DNA from: Prinia subflava
Taxonomy: Eukaryota; Chordata; Aves; Passeriformes; Cisticolidae
NCBI RefSeq assembly: GCF_021018805.1
Contig: NC_086283.1
Location: 62,450,182-62,514,181, forward strand
Length of the DNA: 64,000 nucleotides
Reading direction: 5' to 3'
Shown here: positions 51,662 through 63,679 of the stretch, piece by piece
Layout of the letters: each line of letters starts with the position of its first letter
How positions within the stretch are numbered: position 1 is the first letter of the stretch
The notes under the pieces: model-generated
The model's database searches: none
Seen by the model: only the letters and a program-made list of their open reading frames with translations
Told to the model about the DNA's origin: nothing
Translations under genes and position numbers: made by a program

Positions 51662-52975
51662 ATTTTTTTGTTGGCTTTTATGGGTTTGGCAGGCTGTCAC
51701 ATTTTGTTAAAGGATATCAGATCATCCTTGCTGGCTTGGAGAAGGCATAACTGTCAGTTTGTAACACAAACAGAAGGCTGCAACTCAGGATTTCTTAGCT
51801 GTAATCAAAACCCTGGGCCTCTAACTCTTTGGAAAGTACAAGAATATTTACCTTTCAAAAGGAAGATTCTGCTGTTTCCCATAAAGCCAAGGAGTTATAG
51901 CTCACCCATACCTGTGAGAGAAATGATAATTTTGATAGAGGTTGGTATAAAACAAAGAAAATCTGTTTTGAGAAATGGAAGCCCTGCTGCTCAAACTGCT
52001 CCAAATGAGCACTTCTCTTGGCAAAGTGGTGACAGCAGTGGTCTTCCCCGTGAAGACCTTTCCAGCAGTTCTAAATTAAAGGATATTTGGAGCAGTGGCA
52101 GTATACATAAGGAAATTGTCATGAGAAATACACACCAACTAGACGCTGTCTTTTATGCAGTTCAGCGGTACATTGGACGGAAGGACCTCTTAATGTCTCA
52201 CTTAATTAGTGGCTTTACAATGCTTAAAAACATGATTAACATCTAAAACATCTATGAGATTTGTGTCTTTGTCTTTGATTATAGATGAGAAATGCTTAAA
52301 TGAGTGCAAAATACACATCAATTTTCAAGTATCACACCAAGCACTCAAGCTATTACTACTACAAAACCTTTTGTGTTTGGTCCTTATACAAGACTACCAA
52401 AACTAAGTCCCATAATTTCTCCACTCTCTAATCCAAGTTTCTTGAAAGAAAACTAGTATTTCCATGTTTCCTAATCCTTTAATAGATAAAGTAACAGGCA
52501 TACACTTTTCAAATTACTGCTGCCAGTGTTTATCACAGGCAATTTGTCCTGACACAACTCTATTTACCACAACATTGAGTTGTGGCCAACATGATCTTCA
52601 TCTTTTAATCACGATTGTTTTGCTTATACATGAGCCAAACACTTGGAACTTCCCCATTTCCAGCTTCTGCTTTAGAACTGAAGCCAGAAGATTTTGCAGT
52701 TAATGTCAATGAAGTATGTTTTATAGTTAATGAATGGTTGCAGCCTTGCATCCAGCAGTCACTGGGAACTATTTCTGAGGTATGGGCCTTTCTGGCACAA
52801 ATAAAAGTAACAACTGCTCCTTGGGAAGAAGATTAAACAGCAACCTCCAACTTTCAAGATACTGGAAAGTGTGTGTCCAAGTAATTTAGAATTGAAGGAA
52901 ATATTTGCTGAATGTGCCTGCCATCTTAGAGAACTGCATACAAAAAGGCATGTGAGGAATTGTTTTGTCCTTTAA
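51662..52975 (+). pseudogene. Unrecognised protein-like tract in several frames (decayed gene or retrocopy)
   Basis: I do not recognise the family. One frame is open from 51662 to a stop at 52244-52246 (about 194 codons, no early ATG). After it the protein-like reading changes frame: a short open stretch from 52248 in another frame, then 52302-52454 back in the first, about 52446-52620 in the frame of 52248, about 52620-52836 in the third frame (a Trp- and Cys-containing segment ending in PWEED), and finally 52838-52975 in the first. Neighbouring open stretches overlap, as expected if small insertions or deletions broke one long coding sequence. No transmembrane segment or known catalytic motif is evident. 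It lies on the LINGO2 strand about 11 kb past its stop codon. It could be a retrocopy, one very large decayed exon, or chance in part; chance alone is unlikely for the first 190 codons in such AT-rich DNA. Confidence 0.45.
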
Positions 52976-53754
52976 GGGTTAAATTACTGAAGCAGAAATC
53001 TAAACCACTACAAAAAAAAGGAGGTATGCATTAAAAAAAAAATTGCTCTGTTGGGTTTTACACTGTAAGAATGAAAGTCAGAAAGATGAGTGAAAGGTGA
53101 ACTTGTTGATGAGAAAATTATTTTCTCAATGTAATAAAATGCTCCCTTCAGATCATAAAATATACACCCTCCAGTACATAAACACAAGGATTCTCCTCTC
53201 TCCTCGTTCAAAGAGGAGATCTGAAAACCACCTCATTTCAGTAAAAATACTTTCTTAAAATAAATTCTGTTTTGTTCCGAACATCAACCCTTCCTGGATT
53301 TTCAATAGCTGTGGTAATTGTTTTTCATAGAAATCGATTTTAATTGTAACACTGTTCTGCTACAGGCCTATTGTCTGTGTCCTTCTGAATTGTCAATTAC
53401 TTAAATAAAGAAATAAAGGCTTGAAAGCGCATTGTTGTAATTGATTTCTATGTTTTAATTATCTTATCACAAAAAAAAATTATGAATTTCATCTGTTGAG
53501 GCCCAAAGAATACTTTCCTTAAAAAAAGAAAGAAAAAAAGAGAGAAAATAAACATAAAAATCCATTACTGTTTCACTTGTATTTTTTAAGACAAAAGTTT
53601 GAGGCCATTATTCCAGTCCTCCACTATAGGTTTGGAAATATGAAGAGCACTTTTAGTGAGTATATTGCTTACAAAAAGAAAAAGCTTTTCTTAAATATTC
53701 TAATAAGATTGCTTTTCTGCAACTTTATTCATATACAATCTAATTTCCCCCCAC
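52976..53754. other. AT-rich block with clustered TAATTG motifs
   Basis: Non-coding. Between about 53300 and 53460 the homeodomain core TAATTG/CAATTA occurs several times in a stretch that otherwise lacks repeats. Confidence 0.35.
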
Positions 53755-55170
53755 TAGGATAGTATGTGCCATGAAGTATCATTTCTCAGACTGTCCTTTC
53801 CATGCACTTTCCAAGCAGGGTGTGATTGGTAAGTTCCACGTGTGTTTGGTGAGTTCCATTGAGTCCCAGGACCATTGAATATATGAATTTGTCCCAGTGC
53901 CTTCTTCCCAGGTAAGTGGGGGCAGATGGGTCTGGGTGCTGAGGAGCTGCTGATCCGGGATCTTTTAAATGTTCCCTTCCACACTTCAAGCCCTTTTTCT
54001 GCTGTCCACTTGTACTTTTGTGCTCATCATTTCCAAAGAAGAAACACATCTACCCCCACAAGTTGGAACAACTTTTCCTTGCTGTGGAGATGGATGTGCC
54101 CTCAGCCATCAGCCAGCCCTGTGTTCTGTTAAGGTGCTTAAGCCTCTGGGCTCTGGTTTCATGCTGATGTTTGGCTTCCAGACAACAGCTGGAACAGTTC
54201 CAATGGCAAGAATCCCATGGGGAAGGCTGCTAGAGTGGCATGGATAGCAGAGAGGGTCACCTGAGGCGGAGGCAAGCATTGGTACATGTGTACTTGTGAG
54301 GTACAGAATGGTTTCTAACAGCAAAATCCCTTACCAAGAGGAAATAAATGCCAGAGACAGCTAACAGGGTTCCAGGGTAACATAGCTAAGTCCTTGGTGA
54401 GAAGTGCAAAACACCAATTTTGAGCAGAAGACTAAAAAATTAGGGGAGAAGTTCCTTGCAGGAAGCCCCAGCTGAGTGAGCACTGCTGCCATGGCCCATT
54501 GCAACTGATGGAAATGATGAACTGAGCCACACTCAGGACTCAACTCCAGAGTGTGGCAGAGTGTGTCCACCCTGGTTCAGCCTGAAATCTGCTAAGCATG
54601 TCTATAAGGCCTGGAGAGTCAAGTCTGCCTTTGGCTGCTGATTCCTGCTTCAAAGGCTGCTGGTGGCAGCTCTTTGTGCCCACCCCCAGGGCTGTTCCTT
54701 GAGCTTGCCTGGCCCTACCTGGTGCAGGCAGCAGGCATTGCAGGACACTAGCAGCAGGGTTATATGGTGGCCAGCAGGAAGCCAGACTGCTCCCTATGAG
54801 AACCTGCCTAACCCATCAAGTTCTCAGTGCAAGCAAAAGCTCACTTCAGGGCACAACACAGAGCCAGTAAGCAAGACCTCCCAGGCCACAAGTGAGCAAG
54901 ACCCAAAAGCCCACAGCTGTCATTATCCCATGGCCTCCCTGACATCCTCTCCACAGTGTACAGCATTCCCAGTGAGCAGGGGACTGCAGGGAACTGGCCC
55001 AGATCCGCAGTGGGTGACCCCCAGCAGGACAGCTGGGCATTCCTTTTCTACAGCCATCCCCATATTCTCAGTCTGATCATTCAGCTGGAGATTGAAGAGT
55101 TCTGTGAAGCCAAACAACAATTCACCCTTTGTGTCTCAGATCCTCCAGACCATTAGGGATGATGCTTTTT
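53755..55170. other. GC-richer block of unknown nature
   Basis: Base composition rises clearly above the AT-rich flanks for about 1.4 kb. Overlapping open frames on both strands (up to 137 codons at 54663-55076) show no family signature. It separates the two protein-like tracts and could be an inserted repeat or old retroviral remnant; I see no terminal repeats or duplication that would prove this. Confidence 0.4.
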
Positions 55171-55255
55171 AAAAACCTCTTTTAAAATTTCTGCCTCCAT
55201 TGAAGAGATAAATACTATCTCAATAATGCCTGTAGAGATTCAAGCTGAGAAGTGA

Positions 55256-55822
55256 TACCTTTTCACCAAGAAAAAGAAACTGTGGCTTTGGAGTACCGTA
55301 AAGGACAAAGATGTACTCAAACAGGCCTGTGAAAGAAATAATTTTACTGCACAGAGGCCCAGAGCAAGTTGGAACACAAAGGTCAACTGTAGTGAGAACA
55401 ATCAAAGGCAAGTGTTCTGTGCCCCAGAACAAGGGATTGTAAAAGATTGTAAGGGATTGTATCCTATTGCTGCTGTGAGAGTGCTGGAGGTTGTCAAGTA
55501 ACTGCACATTTCTTTGGTCTATGTGTATCACAGTATTTTTGAGGCTGGTGGAATTTTATGCAGTTGGATAAACAGAATTACTGTATTTCGCAAAAACAAG
55601 AGAGACAACACAGCCCTTGCATCCAGCACACAACTAATACAGTTAAAGCCCTTATCACCTGCAAATATTCATCCTGCACCTCTGCTTGAAGTTATGCACA
55701 ATATTCTTCCAGAAAAGACATTGTGTTCTTTGGAAGATCAAGACCTTATGGATACATTTTTAATATCAGGAATGGTACTGGGTGCTATTGCAATACTGCA
55801 ACAGTTTCCTGTTACAGCTTAA
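55256..55822 (+). pseudogene. Second protein-like tract, one in-frame stop, unrecognised
   Basis: A single frame runs from 55256 to the TAA ending at 55822, interrupted only by one TAA at 55499-55501; without it the reading would be about 188 codons. The first part is rich in Lys, Asn and Cys. The second ends in a Leu/Ile-rich hydrophobic stretch (about 55740-55800) that is shorter and less uniform than a typical membrane helix. A possible splice acceptor (TATCACAG) ends near 55533, just after the stop, so the second half could be an exon on its own. It follows the 51662-52975 tract on the same strand, separated by a GC-richer block. Both could derive from one parental gene, but I could not identify the family. 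Confidence 0.4.
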
Positions 55823-57564
55823 ATCCAGGTTAAGAAGGCAGTATATTGGATTTCTTAATTATCTTTTTTAGCAACAACTTGCACTCTTGTGGGGACATCT
55901 CAGAAATCAGCCAGGTCTTTCTTATCCAGGACTGAAACATAATGGTGAAAGAGGTTCTTCTTTATTAATGCTCTGTGTTGAAACTCATGTATCTTCCTGT
56001 GTTTGATAGGTTTCATTGTTGCTGTGTCCTGTCTTTGAATGAACTTTACAGGAAAAGTATGAGGAAACTTTTTTTGTTGTTCGTTTTTAGAGATAAGCAT
56101 ACTGTAGATCAAATAAAAGCAGTAACAGTCTTTATCAGTAGAGTCCCCTTAAGCTCTTTACAGATTTGCCTTCTGTAGATGTGTGGCTGGCTTTCGTCAT
56201 GACAGGTCACATAGAATTCCCCTTCTAGAAAAGGCCTATGAATACCACTCAAGGTAGTCCTTATTTTTATGCAGGAATAACACACCTTAATTTAATTTTT
56301 ATACTTTGGCTTTCAGCAGCCAGAATCAGGAAATCAGCCTCCCCTCTGAAAGATCACTAGGTGTTTTTTTGGTTTTTCTAATGAGAAAGTACTCAATTTT
56401 GATGAGGAGAGCATCACATTGCAGTCTGAATGCACCATCTCAGCTGACACATATAAAGAAATTTTAGCTCTTCTCAGAATGCTCTAACACATGGTAAGAC
56501 AATTAACCATGCCAGTATCCCAATAGCCTTCTCGATATTATTTAGGAGAGAAGCAGTTACACACCACTTGTCAGCACTACGTGAGTTTCATCTGCAATGT
56601 TTACTTGTTTCATAGCCAAGTCTCCCACCACTATCCTTCCTCAGTCCAAAATACTAGTGTCTATAATACTCATTTGTCCAAACCAATAACTTTCTGCTGC
56701 CTGCTGGTACTTTGGTATACTTCCATTACTGAGTGCAAATGATATTTTACTGATAGCAGCCTCATTTCCCATCATGCTGATCCTTGTCCACAATTTTTTG
56801 CATTTTTACCCTTGGCATTATTGTGTCTGTTGTATTCCAAAGGAATGTGATTCTTATCTTTAGAAATTCATTAGTATTCAGAGTTTGTGCACTGTACAAC
56901 GTGTTTATTAAATAATGAGCACATAGCATGCAGAACTCCCACTTTCTCTCTCGCATTAGTTAGAGGTGGTTGTGGCAAACATTAGTAAATTAAATAAAAT
57001 TTTTATTACATATTCACCACATATGTCTTTGAAGCCTGTGCTTGTTGTGCCATGAATGCATAACTAGCACAGAGAATACAGACCAGAATTGCACAAGTCT
57101 TGCTTTGGGACTTTATGACACCTTTAACTATAAGAAAAACGTCCCTTATCTCCAGTCAGCAAGAAATTCAGTTGAATTAATGTCAAATGCAAGCACATAC
57201 AGGATACAAAGCTTGAGTATAATTGTAATTGTGATATTTCATTGTTGCCTATAACAAACGTGTCTATACATCAATTTAAATTGTAGCAGACAGTACCAAA
57301 TTTTTAAATTTAATTCTACTACTTATGAATACAGTGTCTGCTATAAATTGAGTCTGGGAACAACATTTGTGTATACGTGTGTATGGGTCTCACTCATAAA
57401 AAGGGATAGACACATTTTTCAGCTCAACGCCTTGCTAAAGTTTTGGTTGTGTATAACACGCAATCTAGAATTGTTTATCTCTTTCCCTGAGCAGAAGAAG
57501 TTTTAGGTTCCAGTCATTTGGAATAAATTCCAGGTAGATTTTAGAAAGGATTGGACATGGATAG
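55823..57564. other. Intergenic sequence
   Basis: AT-rich sequence with no supported gene or repeat. Confidence 0.5.
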
Positions 57565-58639
57565 TGTGTTGGACTTGCATGGCAAGGTATTGATGGCAAG
57601 ATTGCACTGTGGATTACAGGGATGTTAGTTTCTTTGAGAAGCTGCTAGAAGCTTCCCCTGTATCCAGTGGAGCCAACGTCAGCCTGCTCCAAGGCAGACT
57701 TGCTGCTGGGCCAAGGTTCAGTCCATCAGTGACAGTGGTACCATCCCTGGGGTGACACAGAATGGAAGGGTAAAAAAATCAGCCAGAAGTGGAGAGAGAA
57801 TTTCTGACAGGAGCAGCCTTTCAGACACCAAGGCCAGTGCAGGGGGGAGAGGAGGTGCTCCAGGTGTCAGTGTTGAGATTCCCCTGCAGCCCATGGTGAA
57901 TGCCACGTCGAGACAGCTGTACCCCTGCAGCCCAAGGAGACCCACAGGGATGCAGAGGTCCGCCTGCAGCCTATGGAGAACCCCACACTGGAGCAGGTGG
58001 ATGCCTGAAGGAAGCTGTGATAAACCCTCACTGGAGCAGAGTCCTGCCAGGACCTGTGGCCTTGTGGAGACATGAGCCCACCCCGAAGCAGGTTTGCAGG
58101 CAGGATTTGTAGCTTCACAAAGGACCCCACAATGGAATGCTACAGCAGTTCATGAAGGACTGTGGAAATGATTCACATAGGAGAGCTTCTTGTAAGACTG
58201 TGTCCTGTGAGAAGGACCTCATGCTGGCACAGGGGAAGGGTGTGAGGATTACTCCCAGTGAGGAGTAAGGACCATCACATGAGGTGAGCTGACCACAGTC
58301 CCCATTCCCTATCTCACTGTACTGCTGGGAGGGAGCAGGTAGAGAAAATTAGGAATAAAAGTATGCCTGGGAAAAAGGGAGGGATAGGGGGATGGTGTTT
58401 TTAAGATCTAGGTTTACTTCTCATTATCCCACTCTGGTTTGATTGTTAATAAATTCAATTAATATCTCAATAACATGAGTCAGTTTTGCCCATGATGGTA
58501 ACTAGTGAGTGATCTGTCTCGGTTCTTATCTCCACACACAAGACTTTCATTATATTTTCCTTTCCTGTCCAGAAGAGCAGGTGAGTGATAAGAACATCTT
58601 TCGTGGGACTTGGCATCCAGCCAAGTTCAAAGCACCGCA
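57565..58639 (+). mobile_element. Full-length solo LTR, family 1 (1075 bp)
   Basis: Starts TGTGTTGGACTTGCATGG and ends ...CAAAGCACCGCA. It has the whole family layout: the AAGCTTCCCCTG block, many CAGCCCATGGAG-type repeats, GTTAATAAA poly(A) region near 58446 and the closing CATCCAGCC segment. Flanks GATAG (57560-57564) and GAGAG (58640-58644) differ at one base and may be a decayed 5-bp target duplication, as for ERVL-like elements. Short frames inside are not genes. Confidence 0.85.
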
Positions 58640-59018
58640 GAGAGAACCCATCATGTTATCTTGTAATATATTGTGATTGAATCAGTGCAGGATCACTTTT
58701 GTTTATCTGAACAACCCTTAGAAAATTCACTCATTACTGGTTTCTCTTCTCATTGCTCAGCACTCCCCTATTTTGTTAGACCGAACTATAGCCACAAGTG
58801 GCATTTTACTTCTCTATAAATTTAGAATAATTTTGATTTTAATGTTGTGAATGCACATACCTTAAGGTTCAGTAGTCACACCCTTCTGGCTGAAAGCACA
58901 CCACTTTCTCAGCTTTCCCCACCAGGCAGTTACCTGTATTTCATGCATAAAAACAGCACTGCCTGGTTGTATATGTACCATTAAATATGTTTTTATATTT
59001 GGACAGTTTTAAACAAAC
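58640..59018. other. Short spacer between two solo LTRs
   Basis: No gene or repeat seen. Confidence 0.5.
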
Positions 59019-59024
59019 AGTATT

Positions 59025-59717
59025 TGTTGGAGTCCAGGATATCCCTCTGGCTGCCCTGGAGGGTTTGGAAACTGGACAGGGGGGTCTGGGATCTGTACAA
59101 GGGGGTCAGCCAGCCTCACACAGAGCCTAGGAGGACATTGCCTCTGATCCCTGTCCATGGGAGTGAATACTCACATGCAGGAAGAATCACAAGCCAAAAG
59201 GATTTAAAATAAGTAGTAGCTAGTTTATTATACAGTGTAAATATAGAAGATAGGATTTTTAGTATATGGGGCTGAAGAGACAAGATGGAGGAATTGGGGA
59301 GTGACCACTGTTCTCCTTGTTCTTGCTCTCGTCCCTCATCTTCTGCTGAGTTGGATTTTAGAGATTGGTTTAGAGTAGAAATGACATGTTAGCATAGGTA
59401 GGAGACATTGGTACAGTTTTGTAAATAAAAAGTACATTTTGGACTGTGGTTGGGTCCAGGGTACTGTACATAAGGTGCGGGGCTCTCTGATCCGCCCAGT
59501 CTGCTGCGTGTCCTGTTCTGCTGGGGATGTCTTGCAAAGCTGGGAAAGAACTGACAGATAATTAAGACTAAACAACCTTGATAACACAGACTGGTAGAGT
59601 CAACTTGTCATCTCTGGCTCCGGTATGAAACACTTTAGGCAAAGAGAAGACAGAAAACCTTATTACCTCGGGGAACAGCAAACGCGAGGAGAATCTCAGG
59701 GGACAAAAACCCTGAGA
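59025..59717 (+). mobile_element. Solo LTR, family 2, second copy, with 6-bp target-site duplication
   Basis: Begins TGTTGGAGTCCAGG and ends ...ACCCTGAGA, flanked by AGTATT at 59019-59024 and 59718-59723. It is closely similar to the copy at 7955-8713 but about 65 bases shorter, mainly in the GGGGAACAGCAACC-type repeats near the 3' end. The poly(A) signal is mutated to ACTAAA (59567-59572). Confidence 0.87.
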
Positions 59718-59723
59718 AGTATT

Positions 59724-60248
59724 TTCATGGCTTCAGCTACTGAAATATCTACTGCCGTTTGATCATTTCTCCTAAAAACAATGCTGCAGGGAGGTTGGTA
59801 CATCTGTTTGGTTGTCCAATGAGTCTGGCTTTTTAAGAAGTTGCAGGGGACTTTTAGATTCCCTGGACTGTGAAAGCAAGGCCACAGGCCACAGCTACAG
59901 CAGGTCTTCATCAATCTACACATCTGCCCCATTCACCAGTCCCTCAGGCTCTGCTCCTGTGAGTCTGTAATGCACAGCATCCTTCTGAATACTTCCTGGC
60001 ATCACTGCTTTTGACAGAAATCTGTCATGGGTGTGTGAACACTCAGATCATCATGTATGGAAATTTCAAATGAATCACACCACTGATTTTTTAAAATATT
60101 GATGGTGGGTTTGATGGATTTTGTTTGGTTTTGATCAGTTTGATTTCTGCAGGTTGATTTAATGGCAGAAGGAACTAAGAACATGCTGCTTTTAACATCC
60201 TCTCTTTCAGAATAAATTTGTAGCAGACACTAGGGAAGAATAAAGCAG
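59724..60248. other. Intergenic spacer
   Basis: No coding or repeat signal recognised. Confidence 0.5.
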
Positions 60249-60870
60249 TCACAGAATCATCAAGGTTGGAAGAAACCTTCAAGGTTATCTAGTCAGTCAA
60301 CAACCTAGCATCACCAAAATATTGCCTAAACCATGTGCCACCTTCAGACTCCTCAAGAGATGGTGATTCCACTTCCAGGGCCACTAATTCCAATATCTAA
60401 CTACTCTTGCAGTGAAAAAAAAATTAATTTCATACACCTAATCTGAACTTTTCCTGGTACAACTTTTTGCCATTTTATTCCACTTCAGAAATGGCAAAAG
60501 ATTACTACTTCCACCTCACTGCAACCTCCTTTCAGGTTGGTGTGGGGGCAATGAGGTCCTTCCCATGAACCTCCTTTTCTCCAGACTAGACAATTGCAGT
60601 TCTCTCAGCTGCTTCTCATAAGACTTGTTCTTCAAACCCTTCAGGTTTTTTGCCTTTCTCTGGAAACACTCTAGCCCATCTACATCTTTTTTGAGTTGAG
60701 GGGCTGGGAACGGGACACAAGGCTCAAGGTGTTGCTTGACCAGTGCTAACACAGAAGGACAACCACTTCCCTGGCCCTGTTGGTACAATATTGCTGATAC
60801 AGGCAATGGTGCCACTGACCTCAGCCACCCGGGCACTCTCCTGGCTTGCCTGCCATCCCATCTTCTTTCC
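60249..60870 (-). mobile_element. CR1 LINE fragment, minus strand
   Basis: The + strand starts ACAGAATCATCAAGGTTGG. The minus-strand frame at 60516-60935 includes CR1 ORF2-like sequence (LKKDVDGLECFQRKA...YEKQLRELQLSSLEKRR). The right boundary is approximate. Confidence 0.88.
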
Positions 60871-63679
60871 ATGTCACATGTAGTAAGTGTGGGATGTGGT
60901 CTTTGCACAAAGTACAGAAGTAACTGAGCTGTCACTTCTGTCTTTTCTCTGTAAGGATTTGGGGAACTTTTGCTAGTTTTCTTTCCTTTGAGGCCCTTAT
61001 TTTCCTGTAAACAAGCAAACAGTAGAGAGGCAGAAAAACAGTAGACAAATATATTTCACGAATTACCATAAGCATGGTTATTTGTGAAATATATAATCGG
61101 GTTTTTCCAGATCAGCCTAAAAATTAAAATTTAATCCAGAAGGAAAAGAAACCAATAGCAACAAAACCCTCTCCCATACTCCTGTACCCTGTGCAGATTA
61201 CACTATAGGGCAGTGTGTTATCTATTCATTACAGTACCCAGATTAGCAGAGCAAGTGGGTTAGCTACAAGATAACAAAAAAAGACTTGAGAAAAATTCTG
61301 AATTTATCTCAGAGGCTTAAATGTAAGCATCTATCTCTTTTTAGCTGTGTAGTATCTAAATATAATTCAACTTCTTGGGCAGTTTTAATTGTAATACCCA
61401 TAGAAAAGAGTTCCAAAAATCTAAATATCTATCCAAGAAATGTCTTCTACTAATGACTTAATTTTCATAATAGCTTCATTATTATGATTATCATGGTTGC
61501 ATGTGTTCTTTCCCAAGTAAGAAGATGATTTTGTCCAACGAAATTCTACTGTATGTAACTTCACTGTAAATTGATTGAATCGTCTCCCTTTTGTTCCTCA
61601 GCCTGTGAATTTTATAAATAAATGTAATTGTCATTTGTAACTGTTGTTTCTTTTGCATGTCATGAATCAATGCTTGCACTTTTATTTTTACCTCAATCCA
61701 TTTTGTGCTGGATGCAATTTAAGGTTTCTGGATAGCAGCCCCTCTGCTTGGCACACGCTGTTGTGAACCTGCCACCTGGGTTTCTCAGCACAGCACTCAC
61801 CAGAGGACAGGAGGCACGAGCTAGCGTGGTAGGTAATGCCTGCACCCACACTGTAGTGCCGACTGCCATGACTACTGGTGACGCTGAAGGCCCACTACCA
61901 TGCAGTAGGGTACCAGGACGCTGGCCTGACGGTAGCAGATTACCTCTCCTTGCTATGTGTTTATAGCTACTCATTTTGCTAATCATAACTCTGTAGGCCC
62001 AAAGAGATCAGAAAAGTGGGGAATTGCTGTAGAAACTTCACTGAAGAAAGGCATTGCTACCACAGATCATCTGAACACCTTAGATATCATTGGAATGCAA
62101 GGCATTGATAAAAGTGAAGAGTGGTAGGCTGCTTCTCCCTACAGAGTTCTGTTCTAGCACGTTGTGACATACTATCTTCTATTTATGGTCTCTCTGATAC
62201 CCACAGTTTGATTTTGGGGAGATCGAGCTGCAGGATGGCACTAGGATGGTTGAAACAAATTTTACAAAGTGTAAACCACACAAAGAACTTTCCAGTTATT
62301 CTTGTTTCTTTGGCTGATGGCCATTTTCACCTTGAAAGATAATCAGTATGAAATCCAAGTCCTGTCTGACTGATTGGGCTGAAAAAGTGTATAACTCCTG
62401 TCAAGAAATATTTTGCTGCTCACCCTTGTTAGTTCTTGTGAGTGCTCACTCTTGTACCCTTACATGAATAAGCCCAGTCTTTAATGCGTGGTGTTTTCCA
62501 CCACTTGACTTTACATTTAAACATAGCCTATGTATTGGACAACATTTTAGAGAGGATTGTACAACTGCAGAAGTGAGATAATCCAGGGAGTCCACCGTTT
62601 TTGAACTCATTTTTAAAATTTACAGTGACATAAACTAGAACAGAGGAATGTAGTTTTCTGTATCTCTAAGTCCCATTTTCTTGCCTTCTCTCAGCAAAGG
62701 AATTCACTCCATACTTATTCAGCAAAACAGTAACTCCATATTAATTATTTGTCTCAATACGGTCCAATATAATAGCATTTTCTAATGCATAGTCACATCA
62801 ATATATTTGCCACGATGATTAATCTGATGTACCTTCTGAAGAAAAATATCTGATTTTCCAGTCTACTGTGAAGTTTTCTAGATGAAGAATTCACTGAGCC
62901 ACTGATTTTCCCACTTCACCCCACATACAAAATTTTCATCAGCTTGTGCAGATAGAAAATTATACAAAGATTATATTAATGCAGTCATTAAAAATAACAT
63001 CATAGGAATGTACAGAAGATTATATCTAAAAATGGAGGAAAAAAATCTTTGAAAAAGCTTTTTAATTTAAAGGAAAATTATTTGGATTCTTCCCAATCAT
63101 TCCTAAATTTAGTGACTATGAAAGAAAAATATTAGTATTACGTATAATCTTAGAATATACCTCCTTTGTTCAATAAAAAATAAGACAAATATTTTTCTGA
63201 AAATAAAAGCTCTTTGAAAGCACAACAGTTATTTCATGGTCCAAAGCCACTGTAGAACAGACAGAAATATCTTTTGTAGTATGCCAAACAACTATTCCAG
63301 TAAAATAAAATAAATCTTAGAGTGCATACATGATTACTTGCATTCTGGATAACCCAGCTGGAAAATTGAATCAGTCTTCTTAAGTTTCAACCCTGAGTTA
63401 CTTTCTTAAAAGCCAAGTTTCTATTGTCTCTCATTTATCAGTTATACATGATCAATATTTTTAAATATCTTGGTATAAAGTGTATGATTTTTTTTTTACT
63501 TACAAAACTCAAAAATGCCCAAACCACTTTTTCCTAAAATCTCAAAAAGAAATCCCAAAAATAGAATAATTCCCTTAAACTACTTATGGCTATGGTGAAT
63601 TATGAGGCCAAAAGATTTTTGTATCTGAGATCATAGCTAGAAATGTCAAAAGGGTGTTGTACTTGTAACAGAAATGTTA
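60871..63679. other. Intergenic AT-rich sequence with one GC-rich island
   Basis: No gene. A GC-richer patch at about 61735-61965 carries overlapping short frames on both strands but no recognised element. The rest is AT-rich. Confidence 0.45.

Noticed and set aside
51662..52975. Assignment of the tract to C9orf72 or an interferon gene, the known neighbours on human 9p21
   Set aside because: The translations do not resemble what I know of either family.
54663..55076. 137-codon open frame as a gene
   Set aside because: Falls in the GC-rich block where stops are rarer; overlapping frames on both strands are equally open and none has family features.
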